A stretch of DNA of 64,000 nt, from contig NC_081334.1 of the NCBI RefSeq assembly GCF_022539665.2, forward strand, positions 2,356,001 to 2,420,000, in the 5' to 3' direction. Made by a program: the position numbers and the translations under genes. Shown here piece by piece: positions 1 through 15,302 of this stretch (positions within the stretch are counted from its first letter, which is position 1; every line of letters begins with the position of its first letter). The notes under the pieces were generated by a model. That model saw only the letters and a list, made by a program, of their open reading frames with translations, was not told the origin of the DNA and did no database searches. The DNA comes from Daphnia carinata. Its lineage: Eukaryota; Arthropoda; Branchiopoda; Diplostraca; Daphniidae.

Positions 1-739
1 CAGGAAAAAAACACCGCAATCAGATTGCGATAAACTACAATTTCCTACCCCATTCGACCGTAGGCTTTGCTATACAAAGGATCAATATTGATCGCTTTTT
101 TGCAGTCGTCGATGGCATTCTGGTGTTGATTTAGTTTACTATGCGCTGCAGCCCGGTTACAATAATAGACAGCATTCCTTCCGTCCAGTTCAATAGCTCT
201 ATGAAAAGAAATCAAAGTGGAAGAATAAAAATTGATAATGCCATGGGGCAGAAAACAGCCAGTAAATGGTGGCTAGTACTTTGAATAACACATAAGGGCT
301 TCATTAAACTGCTCTGATTTCATTAGATTATTTCCTTCATTTTTCAGTTTTTCAGCTTGTGCTTTGCTTTCCTCAGATGCTTCATCTGGCATGCTTGAGA
401 CCTGAAATATAATAATGTTATAGATTACATCACATTTAAACTGAATTCAGAAACCCTAACCTCAGAGGCAACAGCATCATGGAAGATATCAAGCAATGAC
501 TTTGAGACACTCAATGACGCTGCATCGTCAGGTGACAGTTCAAATGCGGTTTCTAAACATTGCACAGCAACCTCAAGACTTTCCTATATTTCACCCAATA
601 TAGTACTAGAAATATTTTATATTTTTAGGCTTAAAACAGATGTGTAATATACCTGAGCATCGGGTAATAAATTTCCGTATTGTTTTTGCTCCGCTAAAAA
701 CTGCACGATGGCCAGTGCTAGCCGCTTCACACTTGACAT
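1..739 (-). CDS. Sgt: Small glutamine-rich TPR co-chaperone (SGT/SGTA), 5' part
   Basis: SGT-family co-chaperones bind Hsp70/Hsp90 and BAG6 and help sort tail-anchored membrane proteins in the cytosol. Four coding exons can be read on the minus strand: 739-653, 583-461, 401-280 and 198-49, with matching phases. The N-terminal part ([20 protein letters not shown]) fits the SGTA dimerisation domain. It is followed by a charged linker and then TPR motifs, seen as [19 protein letters not shown] and [18 protein letters not shown], ending in SKAYGRMG, which is highly typical of SGTA. The remaining TPRs and the Gln-rich tail lie beyond the left edge. The start ATG is at 739. About 600 bp separate it from the Tim17 start on the other strand, so the two probably share a bidirectional promoter. 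Identity comes from recognised family motifs; no search was run. Confidence 0.9.
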
Positions 740-1336
740 TCTAAAAGACTGTATATGTTAAAATACGTGAAATTTTTCAACGAAATATACACATTGATAT
801 TAATAATTGCCAATACCTTTAGCGAATCGACAGTATGGATGTGATACCGCCAGGAAATGTTGACACACGTGTCAGTTATTCGTTGCTTTCCACTTCGTGA
901 TTTAGCAAAGAACATAGAATTTTCCCAGCAGGCGACAGTCGTAGAATGCTCCATACACGAAGGCCAACTTGCGTCCGACCGGATACGAGAAAAATGGTAA
1001 CTAGCGCTCTTATCCTAGTAGTAGCAGTTCCAGTTCGATTTGTAATAACTCATAAATTACCTAAATATGTTTCACCGCAACCTCTTAAATTATTTATTAA
1101 ATTTTGAACCTTCACATAACGTGTGGTACAGGAAATAGCTTTCCCTGTACTAACGGTGGAATCACAAATGAAATGTTAAATTACGCAATTGCCTTTCTCG
1201 TCAGGCAACATGCACGTTTTGAAGCATTCAGTATCATGGCATCGTCTAGCAGACGAATTCGACCTGTCCTTTTCCTCTAAGTTCCGTTTTTTTTGTGTCG
1301 AACTTTTGTTCAAGTCACGAAACATTAAATTAAACA
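740..1336. promoter_or_regulatory. Divergent intergenic region between SGT and Tim17
   Basis: About 600 bp separate two housekeeping genes that point away from each other. No TATA box is evident beside either start. Small open frames occur on both strands but none is convincing. The stretch presumably holds both promoters and 5' leaders; this rests on layout, not on a recognised element. Confidence 0.5.
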
Positions 1337-2196
1337 ATGGAATATCAAAGAGAACCATGGTAATCTTATTTACGTTAAATCCCAAATCAGCTGTGCTCAA
1401 ATTGTGTGCTCCATGACAGTGTTATATAGTCCTGAACTTTTTCTATGCTGGGGGGTCTAACAGTAGCTAAAGCAACGTGGGCACTTCCCGGTTTATAACA
1501 AACGCCGCTGTTTCGAACACTGTGCTGTGTATTTGTAAATTATCATCTCAGAATTATTTTTAATTTTTTTCAGCCCCTGGCGAATTGTTGACGATTGTGG
1601 TGGAGCCTTCACCATGGGAGCTATCGGTGGCGCTGTCTTCCAGAGCATCAAAGGATTCAGGAATGCCCCAAGTGTAAGTTGAGGAAGCATACTGAATTGC
1701 AATACCTTTTCACTTGTGAAATTTTCATTCATCCTATGGTTTTTCGTAAAACATGCAGGGTTTCCAAAGGCGTGCATTTGGCAGTATAATTGCTGTCAAG
1801 GAAAGGGCTCCAATTATTGGTGGCAATTTTGCCGTGTGGGGTGGAATGTTCTCCACCATAGATTGCACATTAGTTTACTTCCGGCAGAAAGAAGACCCTT
1901 GGAACTCAATCATCAGTGGATTTGCAACTGGTGGTATCCTTGCTGCCAGAAGTAAGAACATTTTCAGCCTATCATGGGATGTGTCTGACAGTTAATTAAC
2001 TCGATATTCCTGTTTTGTAGATGGTGCGGGTGCTATGGTCGGCAGCGCGGTTGTTGGAGGCTTAATTTTAGCCCTAATCGAAGGCATGGGCATTCTCTTC
2101 ACGCGAATGACAGCTGATCAATTTCGGCCTATGAGCCCTGCTGCAGAAGAACCAATGAATTCTCCACCTTCATTTGGATCCCAACAGTACCAGTAG
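1337..2196 (+). CDS. Tim17b: Mitochondrial inner-membrane translocase subunit Tim17
   Basis: Tim17 is a core membrane subunit of the TIM23 complex that moves presequence proteins across the mitochondrial inner membrane. Four exons, 1337-1359, 1574-1673, 1759-1951 and 2021-2196, give 163 residues, the usual length. The 23-bp first exon is easy to miss: it encodes MEYQREP and most of the Cys codon, and it joins in phase to [16 protein letters not shown], the hallmark N-terminus. The four hydrophobic, Gly-rich segments of the Tim17/22/23 family follow ([63 protein letters not shown]). The tail [10 protein letters not shown] ends at TAG 2194-2196. The short first exon was chosen over a read-through start because only its phase (TG|C) restores the conserved Cys-Pro-Trp. 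Confidence 0.95.
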
Positions 2197-5100
2197 CCAA
2201 ACGTCATAATCTAGCCAGCCAATTTCCTCTCTGTTGTTTCTTTTTTTTTTCCCCCCAATTCTATTCATCCTCGTTTCCTCGTCGGTAGTGCTCACACGCT
2301 ATAGAAAGCGACACGTGAGTCAGTTATTTGCATTAATTGATTGGGCATGCATCACGCAGCCCCATTTCTCTGTCCTGGTACCGTATGTTTCTTCTGGCAT
2401 TTTCCGCCTGTCTACTGTGCTGTTGACATTTAATGCCGCTGTTTGACGCATCTCAATCAAGTGTATAAAGAAACGGATTACTAATAAGAAACACCTCCAC
2501 AAAATTTAATGAACTTTGCAACTGCATTCGTTGTTTGGCTACCTTAACCGATGTAAAATGCTTTCCAATCAAGTTTGCCCATTCACAGAAGGCATGGCAT
2601 TAAAAAGAAATTTTCTATTATTGGCACCTGTTGTTTAAAGGCAATGGCTGTCGGAGAAAATTCCTGTCGAAATTGAAGGAGAGACATAAACTTATAGAGA
2701 GCGAACATTTCATGAGACTGAGGATGAAAAGCAACATGCCGTGAAAGGAAACACAATGATGGGACGGTCAAACGAAATTCAAAGCGGCCTGCGCGCCGCT
2801 GTAGCAACAGCAATCATGTGGCCAAAGGAATAAATATCTACGGCTACCAAGTCACTATGCAAATCACGTGCCATAGTACATAATAAAGAGAACCCCATAG
2901 ATAGAATGAAAGAATGGCCTCCCTGCGGGCACAATGAGTCGATGAACGCAGACGCGAGAGAAACTCTAGCCATCCGTTTGTTCTCTCCTTCTTTTTCGTT
3001 AGTCGAAATACATTATCGCGGAATGTTATCGTCTCAGACCTCCCGAAGAAAAAGAAAAGAAAAACCTCTACAATCTTTTTTTTTTTTTACTTTGACTTAA
3101 TGTTCGCCACGCATCGACAGCTACGACCTCATGGTCACACCCATTCCGAGAACACCGTGTTCCAATCGCCTCACGATCACGCAACTTTATTTAGCCGCTT
3201 CACTTCACTGATCATAAATGGATAAGACGAAGGATTACGTGCCAGTCGACTACAATGAATTGATTGACGCGCTTCGTTTATTTATTTTGATTCTATTAGT
3301 GTGTGGCATTTTGTAATTCTCAACTGTTTGCACTTCTCCCACGCCATCTCCTTTCCCGTTGTTCGACCCACCACATCGGCCACATTCAAAGGCAGTTCAT
3401 TATAGCTTTTCTTGTTTACTGCCCTTAAATGGACAAAGGCCCAAGCCCCTTCGATGCGAATATGCTTATAATCTCTCTTTTAACCTTAGTCTTTTCCTCC
3501 TTTTTGTTTTTTTTTAATGATTATTTGTTTGCATCTATCCCGTCGCGTTGCCTCTTATTCGGATGTGTTTTATCACCAGCGATCAATAAACCGACAGAAC
3601 AAAGGCGGGAGGTTACTACGCGAGCAGGAAAAAGCGCTGAACTAAAAAAAAACTTGATACCATACATGAAACAACCAAAACAAAAACAAAAACAAAAAAA
3701 AAGGTTGCCTTATGAAAAAGAAGAGTTCAGTGAAGGCACTGTGTCGACATTTAGGATTAGGCAATCGTTCAACAAGCTGACGTCTAAAAGTGCAGAACTG
3801 ACACGAAACCGGTCGGAGGTGGCAAGAAAAAAAAAAAAAGTCCGGTTCGTTTGCTGAATGAGCCGAATTGGATGGGACATCAAAGGGCAGCACCTCTCCA
3901 CTCTTATCTCTCCTGTTCATCTTCTGACACGTCACAGTACGTGTCATGATGGCTCGTCAAAAGGCCGGCAGTCTGGCCCGTCACCCATAGAAAATAACAA
4001 ACACAAAAAAAAAAAGTACCTGGGCGGGTGGTCTTATCGCTTGGCGAGAAGGGAAGAAAAAAAAAGTAGTTTTTGTGCGCGTGTTCGTAAACAGTCAATC
4101 ATCGACAGCAAGAGGAAACGACTCAACTTTGGGGTTCTTTTCAAGGTGAGCTGCGGATGTGTGTTGCGAGAGACGTTATCGGCCTTTATGAAACTAGCGC
4201 ATGCCTGTACATACACTGTTCCAATCTCACGGCCGACTGTCAAAAGTAAATCTAACTTTTTTTTCTTTTTTCAAAAAATAAGCCCGACGATTTCTAACGC
4301 TTTTGCCCATGCCCATAACGGCCGTTTCTTAAGCCTTTTAACAGTTGAGAAAGTGACCTCTTTTGAATATACGCTCCCTTTTTCTTGTTTCCCCTGCGCG
4401 TGCGCGTACGTATAATATTGCGTTCAATCAAAGCCAGTGAACAAAATTCGAGTCATTTCGAAAGAGAAATAAAGAAAAACAAAAGAAAAAGTCACCTTTC
4501 TGTATCGAACAAGTTTTGTAGATTTCGCCTTTGTTGTTCTTTATTTGTCCTATTCAAATTAAACCACCACAAACGACTTGATATGATAGACTATACGAGA
4601 GCGAATTAGGAAGGTTCGTTTTTTTTTTTGTCCTTGCATTAAAAAGAATTTTCTTATTCTTTTCACGGCACCTTGGCGAAACTGAATGGGAAAACATATT
4701 GCATCTCATAAATGTCTCACACCATTTGAATGTCTAGCCCATCCAGCAGAGCTGAAATACGCACTGCGTGTATTACAAAACTAACGCCCTTCTTTCAAAG
4801 TTGATGGCCCCTGTGCGTTAGCTCTATAAACTCCGGACCGTGCCAAGTGTTTGTCTTTCAGTATCCAACGTGATGCCACACAAATTACCAATCAAACAGT
4901 GTCCATTCGTGCGGCCTTGATGTTAGGCTCGCATGGTGGACTCGGATCGATTCTTTTCATGTCAAACTCGTTCCAATTGAGCCACGCAATACACACTGGA
5001 GACGAGCTAAAACAGCTGTATTGACAGGCCCGAGATAACGAAGAAGGAGTGCTTCCTTTTAGACGTAACAAACCACACGGACTTGTTTAAAAATTTTTTT

Positions 5101-5500
5101 TTTTTGGTTAATGTCGAAATGTGTTGCGAGTCTCTAACGTTGCACGTCGATTGAGATTTAACAAAGGAAGGAGGTCGCTTCATTTTTCTTTTCTGGTTGG
5201 CGATTTCACGCGTGACCTAGACGGGCCTCACGCCAACCATTTCGTATTTCGTATTTAGCATTGCAAGCTTTAGCCTTGAGTGCATCTTCAGACAAGCCAC
5301 TCTCTCTTATGGGTGTGTGCGTATGTCTCTGACAAAGTTATAGCGGAGTCCCTTCTCGAGTGTCAGTTGCATACCTTTCAGCATTACTGGCAAAATCTGC
5401 GTGAAAGCGGGGCCGTGTCGGATGGTTGGAGTGGCCCCACGGCGTGTACCCGCCGGTCTATGTCTGTGTTTCCACTGCATTTAACTTTTATAGCGGCCAG
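2197..5500. other. Intergenic stretch, AT-rich with homopolymer runs
   Basis: After the Tim17 3' end there is about 3.3 kb with many A and T runs and scattered open frames of 60-185 codons. These lack splice support, composition bias or recognisable domains. I see no gene here. The distal part may belong to the promoter of the coiled-coil gene downstream. Confidence 0.5.
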
Positions 5501-5507
5501 CATACGG

Positions 5508-6012
5508 AGAGAGAGAGAGAGAGAGAGAGAAAAAGAACGGAATACTACACAGAGAGAGAGAATGAGAAAACAACTGGGCGGTCCGTTATGTGGGCTATAC
5601 GCGTATCACGCTGAACGAGAGAGAGAGAGAGAGAGGAGAGAAAAATCCATTGAAGTCAACACAGCACACAAGCGTATAGACACAGAAAACGGGAGGACGG
5701 ACCGAAAAAAAAAAGAAACACCGCCACTGCCACAAACCATCACCTCCGAACGCACGGTCCCACTATTCGGCAGTCGAGGAGCGAAGCTGCCTCCCGCCGG
5801 GCCGCTTGAAATCACGCTCTTTATTTTTATTTTTTTTTTCCTTTTTTATATATATATCTCTCTCTCTCTCTTTCTCTGACTATTGCGCTTTGGCTTCGTT
5901 CCCTTCATCTCATTTGTGTATCTGTGACTCTTTTTTGAACTGAAACCGAGAGAGAGAGAGTATCAGAGAGAGAGAGAGAGAGAGAGAGGCAAGAGAATGA
6001 AAGAGAGAGTCG
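5508..6012. repeat. Cluster of (GA)n/(CT)n microsatellite blocks
   Basis: GA runs occur at about 5508-5530, 5553-5562, 5619-5637, 5949-5960 and 5965-5990, with a CT run at about 5857-5875. A GT run follows at 6318-6338. GA/CT blocks near a start site are typical of GAGA-factor-type promoter architecture in arthropods, and here they lie 0.6-1.1 kb before a good donor site at 6599. The promoter role is inference; the runs themselves are plain in the sequence. Confidence 0.7.
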
Positions 6013-6539
6013 GGAGCAGCTGACTGTGAACGAATCTCGGCAATATGGGCGTTCTCCTGTGCACGATCTTCTCGTCAATTTAATTGTGTTGCTGCGAAAA
6101 AAACAAAACAAAAAAACTACTCGGCAGAGAGTTGCGATTGCCCGAACCAGAAAGAAAACACGACAAAGAGGAGAAAAGTTTATCACATAACACGGATCAA
6201 AAAAACAAAAGGCAAAAAAAAAAAAAACAAATAGACGTTTTGCTTGTTCAAAAAACGACGCCTGCAGGCGGGATAGTGTCAAGAGGGAAAGTGCGCACTG
6301 GCGGCGACGTAATTGGTGTATGTGTGTGTGTGTGTGTGCGTGCGTGTTCGGTGCGGGCGTTTTTCTATACGGTTATTAGTTTACACACTCTGCGTGGGCC
6401 TATTTCTTGGCCTGCATCTGTGACGCTTGTTTCGCTAGCGCACCGCCGACGAGTATTTATTTTATTTTTTTTTTCGGCGGTCAGCCTTCGTGAAAGTCGA
6501 CGTCGATCGCGCACACACACATTGCCATTCAAGAAGGAG

Positions 6540-6599
6540 AAAACATACAATCAAGAAAGAAAATAAACACGACCCGAAGGCGATGCTGTGGGTACCGGT
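6540..6599 (+). other. Candidate untranslated first exon with short upstream ORF
   Basis: A strong donor (CCG|GTAAGC) ends at 6599. Just before it, ATG at about 6585 opens M-L-W-V-P. If spliced to the acceptor at 8739, the frame continues only to A-T-E-K-G-H-D-F and then stops. It would therefore be a 13-codon upstream ORF ahead of the main start at 8823. The exon's 5' end is not defined. It is proposed only because donor, acceptor and frame fit. Confidence 0.3.
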
Positions 6600-8739
6600 A
6601 AGCGTCGAGTATTTATTTGGAATTTTCGTGTGAAATTCAACAAAAGCCATTTTCTGTTGCTTCGCAGTTAACGAGTCCAACAGCCTTCGATGCTCGTGTT
6701 ATGCACACTTCTTTTTTATTTTTACACAACTTAAACCGCCGTTTTTTTTTTTTTGCGTTGCGTCTAGTCCCGATTTTTTTCTTTACGACACGCCTACGCA
6801 CTCGAAAGTTGTACGGATCGCATTCGTCTCCTTATAGGACGCCCCCGTTCGTTAATGTTAATGTTAGACGTTAGAAGTTAGAAGTTAATGACAGACTTCC
6901 GTTTGTTAATCGATGGTTCCTGGACGGCCGGTTTCGCGTTCATATCATTCATTCATGTTCTCCGGTATGTGCGGGATGAAACATTTAATGGCAGCCGATG
7001 AGATGAGAAACTTTCGCGTGGTATAGTCGGTCACAAGCAATGGCCTCATCACAATTGTTTTCTAGTTTTGCAAGTCGATTTTGTTTTATTATTGGACTTT
7101 CTATTTTGTTTTCGAAGGGTGAACTTTCTATCCAATATATTTTTTTCGGGAAATGACACGTCGAGTAAAAAAAAAAAAACAGTCCATAAGCTCGTAGTTG
7201 CAACAAGTCAAAGCCTACTTCCTTTTCGTGTGTGTCTGTGGCGCCATTGATGATTGAAGAAAATGTACAGCTGTGATGGTTGGGTGGAGCGATTTAATAG
7301 CCACTCAACCATAGAATTGAGCCTACCAGCGACACAACGTTTTCATAGCCCCTTCTTCTTTTAAACTATTATTTTTATTATTATTATTTTCAACTCGCTC
7401 AATGGGTAGACCTCCACTTCAAACTGACTCCCCATCTTCTAGCCATGATTTTTTTTTCGACTTTTGGGTATAAACCTCCCCTTTTTTTTTCTGGGTGTCT
7501 ACTTGTTACGCTAAACAGACAAACCCCTTACCATTCAGTTAGTTCAGTATTTTTTTTTTTTTTAAAGGCCGATCCTCGGCTGCGGCACGCACCCACAGCT
7601 TTTTACGACCGCGCTCTTATTTTCTCCCTTCTCATCTTCATTTTAGAAATTTTCGGGACCCCAAAAAAATAAATTTTTTATGGATGAACCGAGGGGGAAG
7701 AGTGAAAAGCTTTAAAGTGTTACTTTTGTTTATTGATATTTTTTTTTTTTTTGTGTTTCATCTTCTCTCCGTTCTTTTTTCGTTTTGGGTGTCGTATAAA
7801 AAAAAAGCAGGAAAAGCTGCGATCGACGACGGACATCAACATCTTCGTTGAAGAAAAGAATTTCTAGCTGTTGAACGTGAGCGCCCAATTCGGAGAAGAA
7901 TGTGCTGCTGATCGAGCTGGCCCCTTTTTTCCCTCAGGTTCTCTAAGAAAAAAAAAAATAGAGAAGACGCTGGTGCACCGACGGTGTCATAACTCATGGC
8001 CCCATTCTCGTCAACATATGTCGACTTGCGGAAGGAAATGCGGCCCGTATGACAGACGCTTCCCGATTCTCGTCAAGGCAACTTTGGCATCGCCATAAAA
8101 ACGATAAGCAGCGGTGACAAACGTCAAGTCAAAAAAAAAAAAAGAAAATACAATCGGAAAAACGAAGATTAATAGAAGGAAAAGGAAACGTAGGAAAGAG
8201 GACCATAAACACAGAAACAAAAAGAAGACCACAGAACAAATAAAGAGAAAAGAAAAGGGACGAAATAACAGAGACAACATTGACGATTGACGGTTGTTTT
8301 TCGTGTAGGAAACGTGAAGGGGGGGGGGAGGAGGAGGAGGACAGTGAACTATTTGTTGCGTCCCGTTCGTTCGTCTGGAGTCATCTGGTCTTTCCTTTTT
8401 TCTTTCCGAAAGAAGAAGAAAGAAGAAAAAGCAAACATTATACCACTGACAAATGGCTGCTGCCCATCAACATTCTTCCGGTTCGTATAGACAGTTCGCT
8501 TGTTGTTCTTCTTCCGTTTTGTTTTCGTAAACATTGTCAACAAGCAGTTTTTGCATCTTATCCGTTCCACACTCGTCTGTAGTCCTTTCTCATTTCAAAA
8601 CTTGATCATTTCTAAAAATGCTGTTCATAAATTCCAATGATATTTCACACAGCATTCTAAATTCGGCATCCCCGGCATTGCGTCTAAATTGCCTCTGCAT
8701 TTTTTCTAATCGGCTTGTTATTTTAATAAAAAATCCCAG
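6600..8739. other. Candidate first intron / leader region, low complexity
   Basis: Rich in T runs, A runs, AAAG/AAGAA tracts and a short GGA-rich tract at 8318-8342. Open frames of 60-100 codons appear on both strands but are driven by low complexity. No domain, RNA gene or mobile element was recognised. It would be an intron if the 6599 donor pairs with the 8739 acceptor. Confidence 0.4.
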
Positions 8740-8822
8740 GCAACGGAAAAAGGACACGATTTTTGAACCGGCTCTTTCCTTGGCGATCGTCTTCTAGTCA
8801 CAGATCGAGTAGCGGCAGTCGC

Positions 8823-11800
8823 ATGATGAGCGGCGGCCATAACAAGGAATCGCCAGGCCAACTGTTCTCCGGTAGCAGCACGAGCAGCGTCCGACGCACG
8901 TCGCCCGTCGATCTCAATTTAGGCGCCGAAACGTCGGTAGGATCGCCGATGATGGCCGTCCCTTCTTCGCTGCCCATTCCACGATTTCCCGACGTCGTAG
9001 AGGCTGAGCCGGCCGTCCTCTTGCCGACGCATCATCGGCGAACGCAACGACACAAAGACGGTGGCAACGGCTTCCGTGTGACGGCAACGGCCGCCACGCC
9101 ACCCACTTACCAACAGCATCAGCCGCCCGATAAAATGGACCACGAAGAGATGGGCGCTCTACGACATTTGGCCAGCGAATTGAACGCCGCCCTTCGCCTT
9201 TCCGAAGAAGAGAATCTTCTACTTAAAGGTAAATTGTCCTATTTCTTCAGTTAAATAGTGAAGGGGAGGCGATTTTTATTGTTGATGTTGAATTGCCTTG
9301 TTACGTACTGTTGAATTGCATTGTTACGGTGGCATGCGATCACGAACTCGGAGGATCACGAATTTTCTTTCCCCCCGAAATACTCGCATTCAAATAGACT
9401 CTCGACTCAAAATGGGAAGAAACATAATAGTAGTTATATGCTAGTAAATAATGGAATATTTTTAAAGAAATACCGCCGCTTCTATAAGCGTCCCTCAATT
9501 TTCGTTTTTCTCTCTTGGCCGGCTGCTAAATACGGTCGTTTTGCATGGAAATAGCCCGTCATAAATCTTAATTCATGATGCCGCCTCGCTTCGGTCATCG
9601 TTTTTTTTTTTTTTTCATGTCTTTCACAAGCCACTGTTGTCTCTGCCGCTCTCAGCTAATCATCGTGGTCATCTCAACACATGAAACGTTCCAAAAAAAT
9701 GCATAGATTTCATTTCAATAGCTTTCCAGAGGCGCCCACGTTGGCCCAGCCTTGTCGACAAGCTTTTTCCTACTTTTAAATGAATTCCCGATGTGCACAG
9801 TTGCCCGTCATCGGAATTGCGGGAAGCTCACGTCCGTCATCAAAACAAGCATGAATTCATCTTCTTCGCTTCGACCATGGAATGCGCACTGTATTGTCAA
9901 TAAAAGGAAAGGAAAAAAAAAACATTTAGAAAATGGAGAGATAAAAATATTAGAGAAACGAGTTTTACAAACGAAATTTAAAAAAAAAGGGAGCACATGA
10001 GATTATAAAAAAATAAGGAACTGGAATTCGTGAAGGAGCGAAAGATGGTCGGATTCACGCTACGTAGCGTGTTGGTCGCGTGTGCGAAAGATAGAGTAAT
10101 CCGAAACTAGGCGTGTGCCACCTCTTTTTTTTTTCAAGTTACGTCTTACTATCTACGCAAAGCTTACATGAGGACAGAATATAACGAGGGAGCCAAACAC
10201 ACACACACACACACAAAAAAAAAAAGAGGGGGCGAGTCATGCACAATCATGTTTTTCTTCCTAGCTTTTGTTCATTTCTAATGTCTCGGCATTTCCAAAC
10301 AAAATAAAGACGATAGAGAAAGAAGCTGGCCGATTGTTCGCATCGACTTTGGGGTCCTCGTGCCCGTTAGCGTGAGCCTTTGCTGCACGTTTTCGCCTTA
10401 TTTGGTCGTTGAGACAGTAGGCCCTTGTGTGGCGTGATGTGCCCATTTTTTTTTTATTTTCAAAATGCCTCCCCTTCCGCCTTGGCCGGATCAAAGCATG
10501 CGAACCTAACCCAAGCCAACGACTCTCTTGACAAAATACTGCAGCCTCATTATCTCGTAGACGGCAGAGGTCAACACACACAGCCGTATAGGAACACGTT
10601 AAGACGTCCGTCGCGGCGCGGTCCGTCGTGTCGTTCGACGTATTTTCTTCTGTTCGGGAGAAAACAAGAAATGTATTCTTTTGTAGGAAAAAAGAAAGCC
10701 CTTGTCCGGCCTTGGCTGTCATAAATTCTAGCTGACTGACCCGCGCCGATCAGCCCATCTGATAATCATTTTCAAACTCGTCCGTATATGGAGGCCGATC
10801 GTTTCATTGCCTCAGCTGTTTTCTCTTGTTTTGTTTAAAGCAGCAATATAGAGGGGAAGAAAAAGAGAAAAAAAAAATCAAGGACCTAGTGGGGGCCACA
10901 GTCAAAGAGACGGTCATCCAGCAGCTTGATTTATCGGCCAATAAACATATGTATGGACGTTGATTCAATCCCTTGAACGATAATGCCTATTCAAAAGAAG
11001 TTTTCCTCTTCGTTTTCCTTTTGTTATGCAACACAATTTTCGATTTTTGTTTTTAATCCTTCAGACATTCTTCTCATGTCTTGTTTTGTTTTTCTTTTGA
11101 CTACTAGCCAAACTTCAAACGCTGGATGAGTGGGGTCTAATGGCCGAACAGCAAGAGGACGTCGGAGCCAGTCAAACGGCTAAACTGGATCGGCTGATCG
11201 AAGACTTGCGCGACATCGCCTCATCGCAACCCACCTCACCGTTCACATCGCCTGTCAGTTTTAGCCCTTTTAATTAAAACAAGAAATATCCCCTTTTCTC
11301 TTTAAGAAAAAAGAAAAACATTTCAGAAATGCGATTAATAATTCTCATTCCCGTTTGCGTCCAAATAGTTCGTTCACAGACGGAACATGCGCGATCTCGG
11401 CCGCATTCTTCAGCAGCGGCAATCCGAGTTGAGGCGGTTAACGGCCGAGCTCCACCAAACGCAGACGGAACTGCTTTTCACGCAGGTCGAACTGGATCAG
11501 GTGCGTCGCTGTCTCCAAAGGCTCGACCAGAGGCTTTTGTACGCCGAGGACGAGTTAGACCTGGCCCGTCAAGGTTTGCTGCAAGCGTCCATTAGCAAGT
11601 AAGCAAGACACACCCTTCCTTCTTGTTCTTTCTCTCTCTTTTTTTCGTTCGGCTGGACATGCCGGCGCTCCTTTTTGTGACCCCCAACGAGATGGATGAT
11701 GCACCCCCTTTTTCACGCCCTTAATTAATTGTTTGGAACGTAGCATTTTTTCTCATTGACTTGCGGACTGGTCTGTAATAGGCAGAGGCTGATGCAAGAG

Positions 11801-11911
11801 CTGCAGACCACCAGAGGCCTGTTGATGAGGTGTTGGGGTCGCGTCCGCGATTTGGAACAGCAGCAGCAGCAGCAGCAACAAGCGGCCGGCAACATGCTCG
11901 AGGCCAGCTGA
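8823..11911 (+). CDS. Coiled-coil protein of unknown function
   Basis: I do not recognise this family. Four exons (8823-9228, 11108-11253, 11369-11598, 11782-11911) join in phase to give 303 residues from MMSGGHNKESPGQLFSGSST. The frame is open upstream to the acceptor at 8739 (through FLNRLFPWRSSSSHRSSSG), so a longer N-terminus is possible if an upstream exon codes. The N-terminal 100 residues are Ser/Pro/Thr-rich and look disordered. The rest is helical with heptad character: LRHLASELNAALRLSEEENL, then DRLIEDLRDIASS, then a strong segment with LTAELHQTQTELLFTQVEL and QRLLYAEDELDLARQ. A short poly-Gln tract (8 Gln) precedes the C-terminus NMLEAS. The likely role is a scaffold or cytoskeletal adaptor, but that is a guess. 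The 1.9-kb first coding intron is unusually long for this locus. Confidence 0.75.
9229..11107 (+). other. Long intron of the coiled-coil gene
   Basis: Bounded by donor AAAG|GTAAAT and acceptor CTACTAG|CC. It holds a CA run at 10197-10213 and several homopolymers. Small open frames on either strand show no family signature. No nested gene was found. Confidence 0.6.
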
Positions 11912-13032
11912 AAAGACAACGACTTTTGACAGGTTCTTAACAATCCAAACGCCACGCGCGCCCATCTCAACACACAGCCGGACAAAAAAACAAAAACAAA
12001 AACAAAAACAAAAAAATAAGAAATAAAAACAAAGACTCATTTGCACTTGGTTCGCTACCGCCTTGGTCGGCACGTTTCTGTTTCCAAGAACACGGCGCTG
12101 TTCTTGTCGCTATGCGGCCAACCCATTTTCAAGTTTCGTTTTTTCTCCTCGAGCCGCTAACTAATTAAGGAAATACCAAAGACAGCCCAAACTAATTGCT
12201 CCAAGCGCAATCACGTAACGTAAGTCTAAAGAAATGCTTTTTTTTTTCATTATTATTTATTTTATTTATAAAAAAAAAAAAGAGAAATTTCGATTGTATT
12301 AGGGTTTGTTGCACGCTGGAAAACAAAAACTAAAAAAAAAGAGACGTCAGCTATTTTTATACGATTCGCCAATACCAACATGGCATGATCTTTACCAATG
12401 TACATGGTAAGCCCATCCTCCTTCTGCGCCACTCCTTTTTCCCCCAAAAAAAGAAGAAGGAAAGAAAGAAAAAAAGAGAAAAAAAAAAATGAATGGAATA
12501 AAATCAAAGTCAAACGGAGCGACGGGGGATAGCGAAGGTGGCAATGAGAAGTCTTCGGCCACACGCACACACACGCACACACAAGAAAGAAAACACTGAT
12601 ACTTTCGGTCATACCATCCGACTGCAATAGCCGAACAAAAGAGAAAACAATAAAAGAAAAAGAAAAAAAAACAAGCCACAAACGGCTAAAAAATGATGAC
12701 GGATCGTTTTGGACGTCCACCGAAAAAAAAAAAAAAAAATCTGAATGAAGAAGAAACATCACGAGAGCGCCCTTATTTGTTATTCAAAATGAATCAGCTG
12801 GTGAGTTTGAACAGCAGCAGGTCCCCAAATTTCAGCTTCGATGCAACTCTTTTCAAAAACAAAAAAATATTCATTTGTTTTTTGTTTGTTTTTTTTTCGG
12901 TTTTCCTCACGTGTTACGAAACGTAACGGATAGTGAAGGACTGGAGAGATACGAGGTGGAATCGAGTGCGACAGGAATAATTTAAAAAAAAGGTGGTTTG
13001 TAAAAAAAAAAAGAATGGTTAACGGGTGGGAA
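11912..13032. other. Convergent 3' region between the coiled-coil gene and MIER1
   Basis: Contains an (AAAAAC)n-type tract near 11982-12015, multiple A and T runs and an ACAC run near 12563-12582. It would hold the 3' UTRs of two genes whose 3' ends face each other. No coding signal is supported. Confidence 0.5.

Positions 13033-15302
<2,270 letters not shown>

Noticed and set aside
957..1016. Possible Tim17 first exon ending AAAATG|GTAACT
   Set aside because: Its frame has no ATG and gives IREKC before PWRIV; the exon at 1337-1359 gives MEYQREPC and is clearly better.
3429..4415. Open frames of 142 and 185 codons on the plus strand
   Set aside because: Lys/Phe-rich translation of A and T runs, no domain, and matching open frames on the other strand; low-complexity artefact.
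5280..5879. 199-codon open frame with Arg-Glu repeats
   Set aside because: The repeats are translated GA microsatellite; no supporting start or splice context.
12262..12762. 166-codon Phe/Ser-rich minus-strand frame
   Set aside because: Homopolymer-driven; lies in the convergent 3' region.
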